This document shows, one piece after another, positions 51,790 through 62,290 of a DNA stretch of 64,000 bases. The notes beneath the pieces are model-generated. The model saw nothing but the letters and a program-made list of their open reading frames with translations. It was not told where the DNA came from and ran no database searches. The stretch lies in NCBI RefSeq assembly GCF_018691265.1, contig NW_024881321.1:24525698-24589697 (forward strand). The letters are read 5' to 3'. Every line of letters starts with the position of its first letter. Positions within the stretch are counted from its first letter, which is position 1. The position numbers were made by a program, and so were the translations under genes. This DNA is from Tyto alba (lineage: Eukaryota; Chordata; Aves; Strigiformes; Tytonidae).

Positions 51790-54175
51790 CTAATGCTCAA
51801 CAACCTTGTCAGTGAAGAAATACTTCCTAATATCCAATCTAAACCTCCCCTGATGCAAATTGAAGCCATTTACTCTTCTCCTACTGCTTGTTACTTGGTA
51901 GAAGAGACTGACACCCACCTTGCTACAGTCTCCTTTCAGGTAGATGTAGAGAACTATATGGTCTCCCCTCAGCCTCCTTTTCTCCAGGTTCTTAAACAAC
52001 CCCAGTTCCCTTAGCCAATCCTCAAAAGACTTAGACTCTAGACCCTTCACGAGCTTCATTGCCCTTCTTTGGACACACTCCAGCACCTCCATGTCTTTCT
52101 TGTAGTGAGGGGCCTAAAACTGAACACACTATCTGAGGTGTGGCTTCACCAGTGCTGAGTACAGGGGGAAAATCTCTTCCCTAGTCCTGCTGAGCATGCT
52201 ATTTCTGATACCAGTTAGGATGTGATTGACTTTCTTGGCCACCTGGGCACACTGCTGGCTCATAGTCAGCTGGCTGTTGACCAACGTTCTCAGGTCCTTT
52301 TCCACTGGGCAGCTTTCCAGCCATTCTTCCCTAAGCCTGTAACATTACATGGGGTTGTTGTGACCCAAATGCAGAACCTGGCACTTAGTCTTGTTGAAGT
52401 GAATACCCCTCCAAGCCAGTTTCTCCAGGAGACAACTATGCGAAATAGTGTCAAAGGCTTTACTAAAGTCTAGGTGGACAACATCCACAGCCTTTCCCTC
52501 ACTCACTAAATAAGTCACCTTGTCATAGAAGGAGATCAGATTAGTCAAGCAAGACCTACCTTTCATAAACTTGTGCTGAGTGGTCCTGATCACCTGGTTG
52601 TCATGTAGATGCTGTGTGATGGCACACCGAATGATCTGCTCTATAACTTTCCTCAGCACCAAGGTCAGGCTGACAGACCTGTAGTTCCCCAGACCCTCCT
52701 TGTGGCCCTTCTTGTAGATGGGCATCATATTGAGTAACTTCCAGTCGACTGGGACCTCCCTGATTATCCAGGACTGCTGATACATGATTGAAAGTGGCTT
52801 GGTGAGCACTTCCTCCAGGTCCTTCAGTACCCTTGGGTGGATCCCATCCAGCCCCATAAGCTTGTGTGTGTCTAAGTGGTATAACAAATTGCTAACCATT
52901 TCCCCTTTGATTACGGGGACTTCATTCTGCTCCCCATCCCTGTCTTCCAATGGAGGGAGATGAGTACCTGGAGAACAACTGGTCCTACTATTAAAGACTG
53001 AGACAAAGAAGGTATTAAGTACCTGAGCCTTTGTCACTATGTTTCCTCCCACATCCAATAAAAGATGGAGATTCTCCTTAGCCCTCCTTTTGTTGCTGAT
53101 TTATAGAAACACTTTTTACTGTCTTTCACGGCAGAAGACAGATTAAGTTCTAGATGGGCTTTGGCCTTTCTAATTTTCTGCCTACATAACCTCACAATAT
53201 CCTTGTAGTCCTGAGTTGCCTGTCCCTTCTTCCAAAGGTCATAAACTCTCTTTTTTGCCCTGAGTTCCAGCCAAAGCTCTCTGTTCATCCAGGCTGGTCT
53301 TCTTCCCTGCTGGCTCATCTTTCGGCACATGGGGACAACCTGCTCTTGTGTCTTTAAGATTTTCTTCTGGAAGCATGTCCAGCCTTTCTGGACTCCTTTG
53401 CTCTTCACAACTTCCTCCCAAGGGACTGTCAACCAGGCCTCAAAACAGGCCAAAGTCTGTCCTCTGGAAGTCCAAGGTTGCAGTTCTCTAATCCCTCTCC
53501 TTAATTCCTTGAGATTTGAAAACTCTAATTTCATGACTGCTATGCCCAAGATGGTCTCCAACCATCACATCACCCAAAAATCCTTCTCTGTTCACAAACA
53601 ACAGATCCAGTGGGCGACTTCCTTAGTTAGCTCCCTCACCATCTGTGTCAGGAAGTTATCTTCCACACACTCCGGCAACCTCTTAGACAGTTTACTCTCT
53701 GCTATATTGTATTTCCAGCAGATATCTGGTAAATTGAAGTCTCCCACAAGAACAAGGGCTAGTAGTTGTGAGATTCTCCCAGCTGCTTATAAAATATTTT
53801 GTCTGTCTATTTATTCTGGTTGGGTAGTCTATAGCAGACTCTGACCCTGATATCTGCCTTATTACCCTTCCCCCTGATTCTTACCCATAAACACTCAACC
53901 CTTACATCACCATTATCAAGCTCCAAACAGTCAAAGCACTGCTACCTCACCACCTCTTCTTCCTTGTCTATCCCTTCTGAAGAGTTTATAGCCATCCACT
54001 GCAGCACTCTAGTTGTGTGAGTCATCCTACCATGTTTCTGTGATTGCAACTATATCATAGTTTTCCAGCTACCCAATGTCTTCCAACTCCTCTTGTCTGT
54101 TGACCATGCTGGTTGCATTGGTGTAGATGCACTTCATTTGGGCTATTGATCCCAATAACTTTCTGAAGCCCTAAT
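51790..54175 (-). pseudogene. CR1 ORF2 relic: APE endonuclease and reverse transcriptase, catalytic block deleted
   Basis: ORF2 of CR1 nicks target DNA and reverse-transcribes the element RNA. The endonuclease start (MKCIYTNA...) lies near 54150, an AITETW motif near 54030 is followed by a stop in place of Trp, and GDFNLPDICW lies near 53740. Further stops occur between. From 53561 the frame is open through the linker (to 53037), then in another frame for RT (53058-52345), with NYRSVSLT, FMKGRSCLTNL and VVHLDFSKAFD (the first catalytic Asp). At 52399-52413 the sequence jumps from LLEKLAW to FNKTKCQVLHLG. About 100 residues expected in this family are absent, including the GVPQGS and FADD blocks. 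The C-terminal tail ([11 protein letters not shown]..., 52092-51790) is recognisable. RT activity is impossible without FADD. Confidence 0.9.
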
Positions 54176-54359
54176 TCCTATGTGACCTTTCTTAGGCACT
54201 TTCGTGGGTTCTATCACATCAATAACCCTCGTGTCTTTGATGCTGCATGGATCTGCATCTCCTACCTCCACTGAGATGGCAGACCAAAGGATGTCACTAG
54301 CACACAGTCTCTCAGACTTTGGTGTGCTGCCCCCAGGCTTATCTCTAGCAAAACTGGTT

Positions 54360-55260
54360 TTATCCTTTTCCCTCTTAAAATCTAGTTTAAAGCCCTTTGA
54401 ATGATCCCTGCTATCTCCTGCACAAAGATCCTCTTCCCCTTTCGAGATGGGTGTACTTCATCAGTTTCCAGCAGGCCTGATGTGTAGACTGACCCATGAT
54501 CAAAACCACAAAATTTTGCTGGTGACACCAGTCTTGGAGCCAGGTGTTGATCTGCTGGCTCTTCCTGTTTCTTCCCCCGTCATTCCCTACAAGTGGAAGG
54601 ATAGAGAAGAACATCACTTGTGCTCCTGATCCCTTAACCAGTCATCCCAAGTCCCTGAAGTCTCTCTTGATTGGCCTCAGACTTCTTGTTTGAACTGCAT
54701 TACTACCTATGTGAAAAATCAATAATGGATAATAATCCAAAGGCCGTACCAGAGTAGGATGCTTTCTCTTCACATCTTTAACCCAGGCTCCAGGGAGGCA
54801 GCAGACTTCCCTAAGAAGTGGGTCTGGTCTGTATATTAGGCCTTCTGTTCCCCTTAGGAGAGAGTCTCCTATCACAATGACCTGTCTTTTTTCTTTATGG
54901 AAGCTGTTTTGATGCAGGGTGTAGACCGACTTAGCCTTGGGGACAACCATCGTCGTTGTTATTGTTCAATTCCACTTGCAGAGCCTTGTACCTATTATGC
55001 AAGGGCACCTGGGAAGGTGAGGTAGTCACACAGGAGATGTGCCTGCTGCACCAGGCAGGAACCTGTCACTATTTCCCCCTATCCTTTGAGTCACTGTATC
55101 ATCCAGGTGGAGAGAGTATAGGGAATCCTCTATGTCTTGCATTCTGTCTGCCTGACAGGCCTGTCCCAGGGAAGGTAGGGTGCAATTCCAGTAGTCTATC
55201 TCTCTCTTGCACTTCTTGATACTCAACCTTGTCACCTCCTCCCAGAGCTCTGTCACTAAG
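54360..55260 (-). pseudogene. CR1 ORF1 relic with GDSL/SGNH esterase-like domain
   Basis: CR1 ORF1 normally encodes a nucleic-acid-binding protein ending in a lipolytic-acetylhydrolase-like SGNH domain. Here an N-terminal piece (55026-55256) has the charged, helix-prone ELWEEVTRL...KKCKREIDYWN pattern. The piece at 54642-54950 shows the catalytic-serine block VIVIGDSLLRGTEG and the HIGSN block, in which the Asp that usually follows Asn is Ala. A TGA at 54642-54644 stops this frame; the same frame resumes with MFFSILPLVGNDGGRNR. A frameshift then moves the final part (54360-54450) to another frame, where a DEVHPS motif keeps the DxxH catalytic pair. So serine, Asn and His positions are traceable, but the gene is broken by at least one stop and one frameshift. 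Confidence 0.8.
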
Positions 55261-55810
55261 CAGAGGAATTCCTCTCCCTGACCTCACCTCCCACAGGTGC
55301 ACTCGCTGCTGCTGTCTGGTGCTGGTATAAGAGCAGGGCTCACCCTGCAGCCTGAAACCCAGATGGCAGCGTGTTCCCACCAGAGTGATGTCTGGGAAGC
55401 TGCATCAGTCACAGTGGGTGCAGTTTAGAGAGGACATGGCCTTCTGCTGGGTGGAAACCATTGCTCCCTGGTTGAGCCCACAGAGCTCCAGCACCCTTCC
55501 TGCATGTCCTTCCATGCAAATTGCTGTGCCATGCCCTTGCTAACCCACCATTCCCTGTTTTCCCACCCTGTTCACAGTGCTCTTGGTCTCTAGCACTCCT
55601 CAGGGGAATCTTTTATACATTGGAGGTGGCACTTGGCCACCACTGCTTCTCACCCCACCCAGGTCTTCTCAGTCACTGTAGCATAAGCTGCTGGCTCCCA
55701 GTGGCTGTTTCTGTTCCGCCCTGAGGTTCCCCTGGTTCAGGAAACCCCCACTCTGCACCACGCTAGTGTGCTCTGCTGTTCATCATGCTGGCACCAGTGC
55801 TGCTTGTTGC

Positions 55811-57011
55811 ATTACATATAATGTAACTCGATTCATATCAGCTTCACTGAGAACAAATTTTTATCACAGATCTTCATAATCACATCAAAACAAATTAAAC
55901 ACTTTTCTATAGATCGCTGGACTGCTGGAAGCAAACTGGTTATTCCCCAAGAAATTAACTCCATTTAACACCACTCTGACATTTAGAAGCAGAATTTAAT
56001 TCATACATCAAAACATTTCCCTTCAATTTTATAAAAAACCCTTTTCACTTAATGCCATGTAGAACCTCAAATTCTCAAGAAGGTAAATAATAACATCATT
56101 TGGTTTCCATTTCCTTTGAGGTACTGAAAATAAACGATTAACTCAGATTCTTAGTGGAGGATTAATCTCATCAAACAAACTTAAATTGATAAGGTGGAGT
56201 AATCTCCCTTAATAGATATCCACAGCACAGAATCTGTATCTGAACTAGTCATACTAAACTCTTGTATAGTCAATGGACAGAACAGGTGCTTACAGGGTCT
56301 GATTCATCTGACCTATTTTAGATACTTATATTTGAACAAATACCTATTTCTCTCCGGTGACTAAGAAAGGAGCTTAGAGTGACTAACTCTGACATCAAGC
56401 AAACATACTTCTAACGAACCGTAGAATTTAATGGACTAGGACCAAATTAGGATTTGATTTATTCCCACTACAGAATAAAAGCAGATCTTCAGACTCCTTT
56501 AGAACCAGAGAACATTAGTGTTACAAAACACATTAACTTTTTCCCAGATGTAATTTTCACACTTCTTCCTAACAATTTTGAGCTACATGTAGTTTAATCC
56601 TGACCTGCCCTCATTTAAGTCGTTTTTTTCATATGATTGACACAAATGTCATAGATAAACTCAGATCTTATGCATTTTAGTTTCACAGGATTTTTTTTTC
56701 CAGGTTTCAGCTCTAGAGTCATACATTTAATTTTAGGGGTCTACAGTGTTAGAGGTTCAGCTCCAGACTATATACAGGTACATTTGCACATATGTGTGAG
56801 CATAGGATTCAAATTGGTTACTTAATCAGTTCAGAACAAATACATCTACTGTCATTTGAGATACCTGAACAAATCTGAGACATACAGCTAGGTCTAATAG
56901 TTGTGCCACCAGGCATAAATAACTCTGTCCTTGTGAAGCAGACCTGAAGTCAGCTGTGACATCTTCCTTAGATTAGATGTCTGTGCATTGGCAATTAAAT
57001 AAACCTCCTAC
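55811..57011. other. Single-copy AT-rich non-coding DNA
   Basis: No repeat or exon recognised. Confidence 0.5.
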
Positions 57012-57610
57012 TATCTTGGTTTCAGCGGGGACAGAATTAAATTTCTTCCTACTAGCTGGTACAGTGCTGCCTTTCAAATTTAGTACGAGAATAATGTTGA
57101 TAGCACACTGGTGTTTTAGTTGTTGCTAAATAGTGTTTACCTTAAATCAAGGATTTTTCAGTTTCCCATGCTCTGCAAGTGAGGAGGTGCACAACAAGCT
57201 GTGAGGGAGCATGGACAGGACAGCTGACCTGCACTAGCAAAAGGGATATTCTATACCATAGGATGTCATGCTCAGGATATAAAGTGGGGGGAGTGGGTCA
57301 GGAGGTCCCAATTACTGCTCAGGGACTGGCTGGACATCAGTCAGCAGGTGGTGAGCATTTGAAATGTGCATCACTTGTCTTTTCCTGAGTTTATTTCTCT
57401 CTCTTTTTGTTATATTCATTTTCATTACTGTAATCATCATCATCATTATATTATATTTTAATTTATTTCAATTTTTTTTTTTTTTTATCTCAACTCACAA
57501 GTTTTACTTCCTTTCCTTTCCAATTCTCTTCCCCATCCCACCTGAGGGGAGGGAGGAGTTAGCGAGTGGCTGCATGGTGTTTAGTTGTCAGTTGGGGTTA
57601 AACCACGACA
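57012..57610 (+). mobile_element. Solo LTR, 599 bp, with exact CCTAC target duplication (copy K)
   Basis: CCTAC flanks both sides (57007-57011 and 57611-57615). The first dinucleotide has changed from TG to TA; the end is the canonical TTAAACCACGACA. Other blocks are AATTAAATTTCTTCCTACTAG, TAGTACGAGAATAATGTTGA, GAGGAGGTGCACAACAAGCT, a TATAAA box (57278-57283) and a T15 run before ATCTCAACTCACAAG. It belongs to the same sub-group as the copy at 32639. A 5-bp duplication fits ERVL-like avian elements. The 96-codon frame at 57364-57654 overruns the LTR edge and is not a gene. Confidence 0.9.
57278..57283 (+). promoter_or_regulatory. LTR TATA box
   Basis: TATAAA, 267 bp into the LTR, preceded by a GATGTCATG motif of CRE-like appearance. 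It is an ancestral retroviral promoter; activity is unknown. Confidence 0.55.
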
Positions 57611-58556
57611 CCTACACAATGCACTCATTGGAGTCTGAAGAAATATTTTGCTGAGCCAAATGTTGACAACCTGAATAGACAAGTCATTAGGTGTGTTCTG
57701 CTTTTGCTTTTTTCTGAAAGAATGAAGACTGGAAAATTTCTTGGTGCTTTATAACTGTTTTAATAAAATTACCTATTTAATTATTTTATGCAAAAGAATT
57801 CACTAAGCCAAATGAAAAATTATTTAAAAACCCAAAATATATTGCATATTTTGAGGTACTATCTTGGAAACGGAGACAACAAGCTAGCACAGAACACTTC
57901 TGCAAAGCGAAGACAATTTGGGAAATGAGGAAAGCAAGCTGTCCAACAGAAACTGTCCTGGTAAACACAGTGTACAATGCTGAATTTCTGTTCTTCTTTG
58001 AAGGGATATCTGTATCATAAATTGATGTAAAATTACTGCATACTAATTCTTTATTTTATGGCATATTGATCAGTAAGTGTTTCATCTTATACACAGATGC
58101 AGAAAATGTATGCTACATTTGTACATATTTTTTTGCTTGAAAAAGGAAGGAGCATTAGTTGCAGTTATTAAATCATTGTCATCAAGAGGAAAAATAAAAC
58201 ATTTTGCAATTACATAGACTTTTTCTGGACACAGATAAGTGGTTGTGCTTTATATGCATGTTTTACAGAAAAATGCAAGCAGTTTCTTCTGTTCCTTGAG
58301 TGACATTTTAATTGAAAGTCATTACTTTAGGTGCTCCCACTTTTGGGATATCAAAACTTTGGGATATTTGTACTTTGACTATTTAATTTAGCTCTAGCTA
58401 TCAAACTTGAAAATCATTAGGTTTAGAATATCACCCTGCAATAAGCCAGTGATGAAGGGAAGAATAACTCTTCTCTCCCAGTTACAACTTGAAGTCTGCT
58501 AAATAGAACATGTGCAATAGACAGATATACAGACCTCTTAAGTCAGATGGCATATA
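57611..58556. other. Single-copy AT-rich non-coding DNA
   Basis: No repeat or exon recognised. Confidence 0.5.
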
Positions 58557-58600
58557 GAATAATAGAATCATTTAGGTTGGAAAAGACCTTTAAGATCATT
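58557..58600 (-). mobile_element. CR1 LINE, 3'-terminal part, separated from its continuation by nested LTRs
   Basis: The plus strand reads AATAGAATCATTTAGGTTGG then AAAAGACCTTTAAGATCATT, the complement of the CR1 3' end. The CR1 sequence resumes at 60274 at the next consensus position, so this copy was interrupted by LTR insertion. Confidence 0.88.
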
Positions 58601-58642
58601 TTCTGGTTTTGGTTGAGATAGAGCCAATTTTCTTCATAGTGC
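58601..58642 (+). mobile_element. Solo LTR copy J, left piece
   Basis: CTGGTTTTGGTTGAGATAGA and CCAATTTTCTTCATAG are the first ~40 bp of the ~600-bp LTR family. The rest of this copy lies at 59717-60273, after the inserted ~1-kb LTR. Confidence 0.85.
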
Positions 58643-59716
58643 TGTCCTGGGTTTGAGTGAGTGGTGGGGTTTTTTGGTAGCAGGGGAGGGGGCTACAGGG
58701 GTGGTCCCCAGTGAGAAGCTTCTCAAAGCTCCCCCAGCTCCAAGTCAGACCCACCTCTACAAGAAAACTGAGACAATCAACTGCACCTCTGTGGTAACAT
58801 ATTTAAGAAGGGGCATAGTGACGAGCAGTCGGAATTGTGAGGAGGAGTTGCAGCAGCTGCGTGAACACCAAGGTCAGTGGAAGAACGGAGGAAGAAAGGA
58901 GGGGGGAGGTGTGCTGGAGCAGAGACCCCTCTGTATCCTGTGGTGAGACGGCAGGGTGCCCCCCCCCGCCATCCATGGAGATCTATGGTGGAACAGACAT
59001 TGATTTATGGCCTGTGTTTTTCTCCTGGTTGATCAAGGTGCTGTGCCCAAAGAAGGACGGGGTCTTGTGGGAAAAGGTAGACCCTGCTGCTGTAGTTCAG
59101 CACTGGGAGGATTGCAGCATGCGGGGGTGTCCCATGCCAGAGCAGCTCGGGAAGGGCTGCAGCAATGGGAGGGACTCCAGCTGGAGAAAGTTGGTGACCC
59201 ACAACAGAGCAGTGTGGGGAACGCCGCGGCCCATGGGAGGGACTCACATTGGAGAAGGTTTGTGGAGGACTGTCTCCTGTGAGAGGGGGACCATGATGGA
59301 GCAGGAGGAACAAGTTCCAGAAGCTCCCCCCACTGAAGATGGAAGAAGTGGCAGCACTTACTGCACCCCCCATTCCCTGCCCCTGCGCTGCTGCGGGGAG
59401 GAGGTAGAGATATCAGGAGCAGAGCTGAGCCTGGGAAGAAGGGAGGGGTGGGGGGAAGGTGTTCTCAAGATGTGGCAATGCTTCTCACTCTCCTACTCTG
59501 TTACTTGTTGTTAGTGTCTGTAATTAATGTATGTTCTTTTTTTTCATCCCTTAACGAGTCTGCCTTTAGCTCGTGCCCATAAAGGGTGATTTTTTCCCCA
59601 TCCCAGTCCTATCTTGAACCCCATGCCTGGCTCTCTGTGCCTTCTTATTTCTGGAAGAGAAGGGAGAGAGAGTGGCTGCATGGTAGTTGGTTGCCGACCA
59701 GGCTCAAACCACAACA
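58643..59716 (+). mobile_element. Solo LTR, 1074 bp, GC-rich ERV family, inserted in another LTR (copy C)
   Basis: It starts TGTCCTGGGTTTGAGTGAG and ends GGCTCAAACCACAACA. AGTGC (58638-58642) and AGTAC (59717-59721) are a 4/5 target duplication within the host LTR. It aligns with the minus-strand copies at 22742 and 36888. A TATTTAAG box lies near 58799. GC-rich central modules repeat with a period of about 68 bp (ATGGGAGGGACTC at 59165 and 59233, each followed by GGAGAA). A 225-codon frame (58837-59514) begins at GTG and overlaps two other open frames; it is not accepted as a gene. Its better preserved ends and its position inside copy J make it younger than J. Confidence 0.88.
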
Positions 59717-60273
59717 AGTACCTAGTATTGGGCTATGTTTTGGATTTTTGTTGAAAACAATGTTGGTAACACACCCATGTTTTAGCTACTGCTGAGCAGT
59801 GCTTCCACAATGTCAAGGGATTTTTTGCTTCTCACACCACCCCACCAGTGAGTGGGCTGGGAGTGCACAAGAAGTTGAGAAGGAACACAGCTGGGACAGC
59901 TGGCCAGAACCAACCAAAGGGCTATTCCATACCATATGATGTCATGCTCATCAGTAAAAACCTGGGGGAAGAAGAAGGAAAGGGAGGATGTTTGGAGTGA
60001 TGGTGTTTCTCTTTCTCAGTAACGGTTATGTGTGATGGAGCCCTGCTTTCTTGGAGTTGGCTGAACATCTGCCTGCCAATGGGAAGTAGCGAATGAATTC
60101 CTTGTTTTGCTTTGCTTGAGTGTGTGGCTTTTTCTTTACCTGTTAAACTGTCTTCAACTCAACCCATGAGTTTTATTGCTTCCACTGTTCTGATTCTCTC
60201 CCTTATCCTACTGGGGAAGAGTGAGTGAGAGTCTGGGTGGTGTTCAGTTGCCAGATAGGGTTAAACCACGACA
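59717..60273 (+). mobile_element. Solo LTR copy J, right piece
   Basis: It continues the ~600-bp LTR directly where 58642 stopped: AGTACCTAGTATTGGGCTAT, then GAAAACAATGTTGGTAACAC, GACAGCTGGCCAGAACCAACC, and GGGTTAAACCACGACA at the end. The two pieces sum to about 600 bp, the family length. The TATA region has decayed to CAGTAAAAAC. Confidence 0.88.
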
Positions 60274-60400
60274 GATTGAGTTAACCTAGCACTGCCAAGT
60301 CCACCACAAAAATATGTCCCTAATCCTATAACGTGTCCCTAAATCATTTATACAAGTTTATACTTCCTCATGGGACTGCTTTTCCTTTCCGTGAAGACTG
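60274..60400 (-). mobile_element. CR1 LINE, continuation of the copy starting at 58557
   Basis: AGTTAACCTAGCACTGCCAA, GTCCACCAC and TATGTCCCTAA are complement CR1 3' UTR blocks that follow directly after the GATCATT block found at 58594. The same order is seen at 51655-51745 in the large CR1. Similarity fades after about 60350, so the inner end is uncertain. Confidence 0.8.
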
Positions 60401-61740
60401 AATAATTTCCTAAACACTCCACTACACATAGGAAGAAGCAGGCTGCATTATCCCCAGGCTATTGCCAGGAATAGAAAATAAACCCAACCCTTCCATTTTA
60501 AAGATTTTTGGTATGGTGGTGGGGAAATGTACCTCTCTGAGTAGAATTATCATTGCTTTTACATTTAGTACCAACTGTCCCTGAACTTTATTTGGTTGAA
60601 GGGTGGTTCTTCACAGAAAGTCTACACGGAAAGGAGGAGTAATAGCAGCAAAACAAAAATGCAGGACAAAACCTGTATCTTAATTAATTAAAAAAAAAAA
60701 AAAAAATAAAAAGGAAAGGAAAACTTTTTGCTAGTTTGTCTTCCCAGATATTCTTTGGAAGAGTAACTGTCTGATTATTCTGTAAGATTAAGGGATGAAT
60801 TTTTAATACTAGTTTCTTCCAAAGTATGAGACATTATACTTAACAAAGCTGGGAAATATGAGGATTTTTCTTACTAAAATAGTATAATTTACTATCAGAA
60901 ATACCTGCCACATTACATAGATTATTGTATCTGTTGAGATCAATCAGTGATGGAATATTATTGTTATCATTTTAATGAATGCAGGAAAATAGTTTCCATT
61001 AGAAGTCTATCAGAACTTCAGGAGTAAAGACGTCTCTGAGAATTTTACTTTTTTAGAAGAAGAATATGTCCTTGATTCTCTCAGGCTGATACATCTGTAA
61101 TGGATGTCGCTGGATCTATCCTGAACCCCATTAAATCACTTTGCTGGATATATAAGTACATCTATATGAATCAGCCTGTTGATCAGGCCCTATGTTCTGG
61201 CAAAGATCATCAGAGTGATGCATAGCCAGTCTTGAAGTCTCATTTAAACACTTCAGATAGACTGTAAGTGGGAGTTAAATGCTTTATAGGTTTCTGATGG
61301 CTTTTCACAGGGAGAATTACACCCTAAGTGAATGTACAGGCTGCCTACATCTTTTATACAGTGTCAAGAATTCATAAGATGCCTTTGTTCAGAGAATTTC
61401 TGTATCCTTTCTACACTGTAGACTTCTCATAGGAATTGTTTTGTGTCACTAATACTCATAGCCTATAAACATTAAAACACATGGATTTTTTTAAAAACAG
61501 TAGTTATCAATTTACCATTGTCAGAGTCAGAGGGTTATCTTTTTGGAGTATTTTTCATTGTTTAAAACCCTTATCAGTCCAATAGAAAGATTAAGACAAA
61601 GTTATTTGTTAGCTTTTTTTTCCCCTAGAAACTGAGGAGAGGTTTATGATTTTAATATCACTTGACTCTTACTTCTCTCTGCCTTCATTTACCCTAGTTA
61701 TTTAATAAAACCCCCCATTGTTATTTAACTGCAATAGAGA
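60401..61740. other. Single-copy AT-rich non-coding DNA, A18 run at 60690-60707
   Basis: Apart from the A run, nothing recognised. Confidence 0.5.
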
Positions 61741-62290
61741 GATCACAGAATCACACAGAATCACAGAATCATTCAGGGTGAAAGGGACCTCCTGAAATCA
61801 TCTACTTCAATGTCCTGATCAAGTAGGGTGACCTACAGAATGTTGCCTGGGACCATATTCAGTTGGGTTTTTAATATCTCCAGAGATGGAGATTCCACAA
61901 CCTCTGGACAACTTGTTCCAGTGTTTGAGCACCCTCATATTAAAGAATTGTTTTCCTGTGTTCAGATGGAATTTCATGTGTTTCAGTTTTCGTACATTGC
62001 CTCTAGTCTTGCCAGAAGGCGCCACTGAAAAAACTCTGTCTCCCTTGTCTTCATTACATCCCATATGTGTTTATACACATTGATAAAATCTCCTGAGCCT
62101 TCTTCTCTCCAGGCTGAACAGTCCCAGCTTTCTCAGCCTCTTCTCATATGACAGATGCTTCAGTTCCTTAATTATCTTTGTGGCTCTTGTCTGGACTCAC
62201 TCCAGTAAGGCTACATCTCTCTTGTACTGGGAAGCCCAAAAGTAGGCCCAGTACTCCAGATGTAGCCTTACCAATGCTGAGTAGATCACG
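61741..62290 (-). mobile_element. CR1 LINE fragment, ORF2 C-terminus and 3' UTR
   Basis: At 61741 there are three tandem, degenerate ACAGAATC units, the CR1 terminal repeat on the complement strand. Then follow CAAGTAGGGTGACCTACAGA, CAGAGATGGAGATTCCACAA, TCTCCAGGCTGAACAGTCCC and CCAGTACTCCAGATGTAGCC (complement of the ORF2 tail). An 81-codon minus-strand frame (61819-62064) is an ORF2 relic with the KLKHMKFHLNTGKQFF segment. The copy is about 550 bp, 5'-truncated near 62290. Confidence 0.93.

Larger units (their letters stand above)
51624..55810 (-). mobile_element. CR1: Nearly full-length CR1 LINE retrotransposon (inactive)
   Basis: This is an almost complete CR1 of about 4.2 kb in minus orientation. 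In transcription order it has a GC-rich 5' UTR-like region (55810 to about 55300), ORF1 remnants with coiled-coil and GDSL/SGNH esterase-like segments (about 55260-54360), ORF2 with APE endonuclease (about 54175-53560), linker and reverse transcriptase (53560-52345), ORF2 C-terminal tail (to about 51790), and a 3' end with TCATAGAATCAGAGAA (complement, 51624). Family full length is about 4.5 kb, and most bird copies are truncated to a few hundred bp. The shortfall is explained by a deletion of about 300 bp inside RT. Multiple stops and frameshifts make it inactive. Neighbours are single-copy DNA on both sides; no target duplication was found. Confidence 0.92.

Noticed and set aside
58837..59514. 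225-codon open frame
   Set aside because: Begins at GTG, lies wholly in a GC-rich LTR with other long frames on both strands. Low stop density explains it; only the between-copy similarity is kept as a finding.
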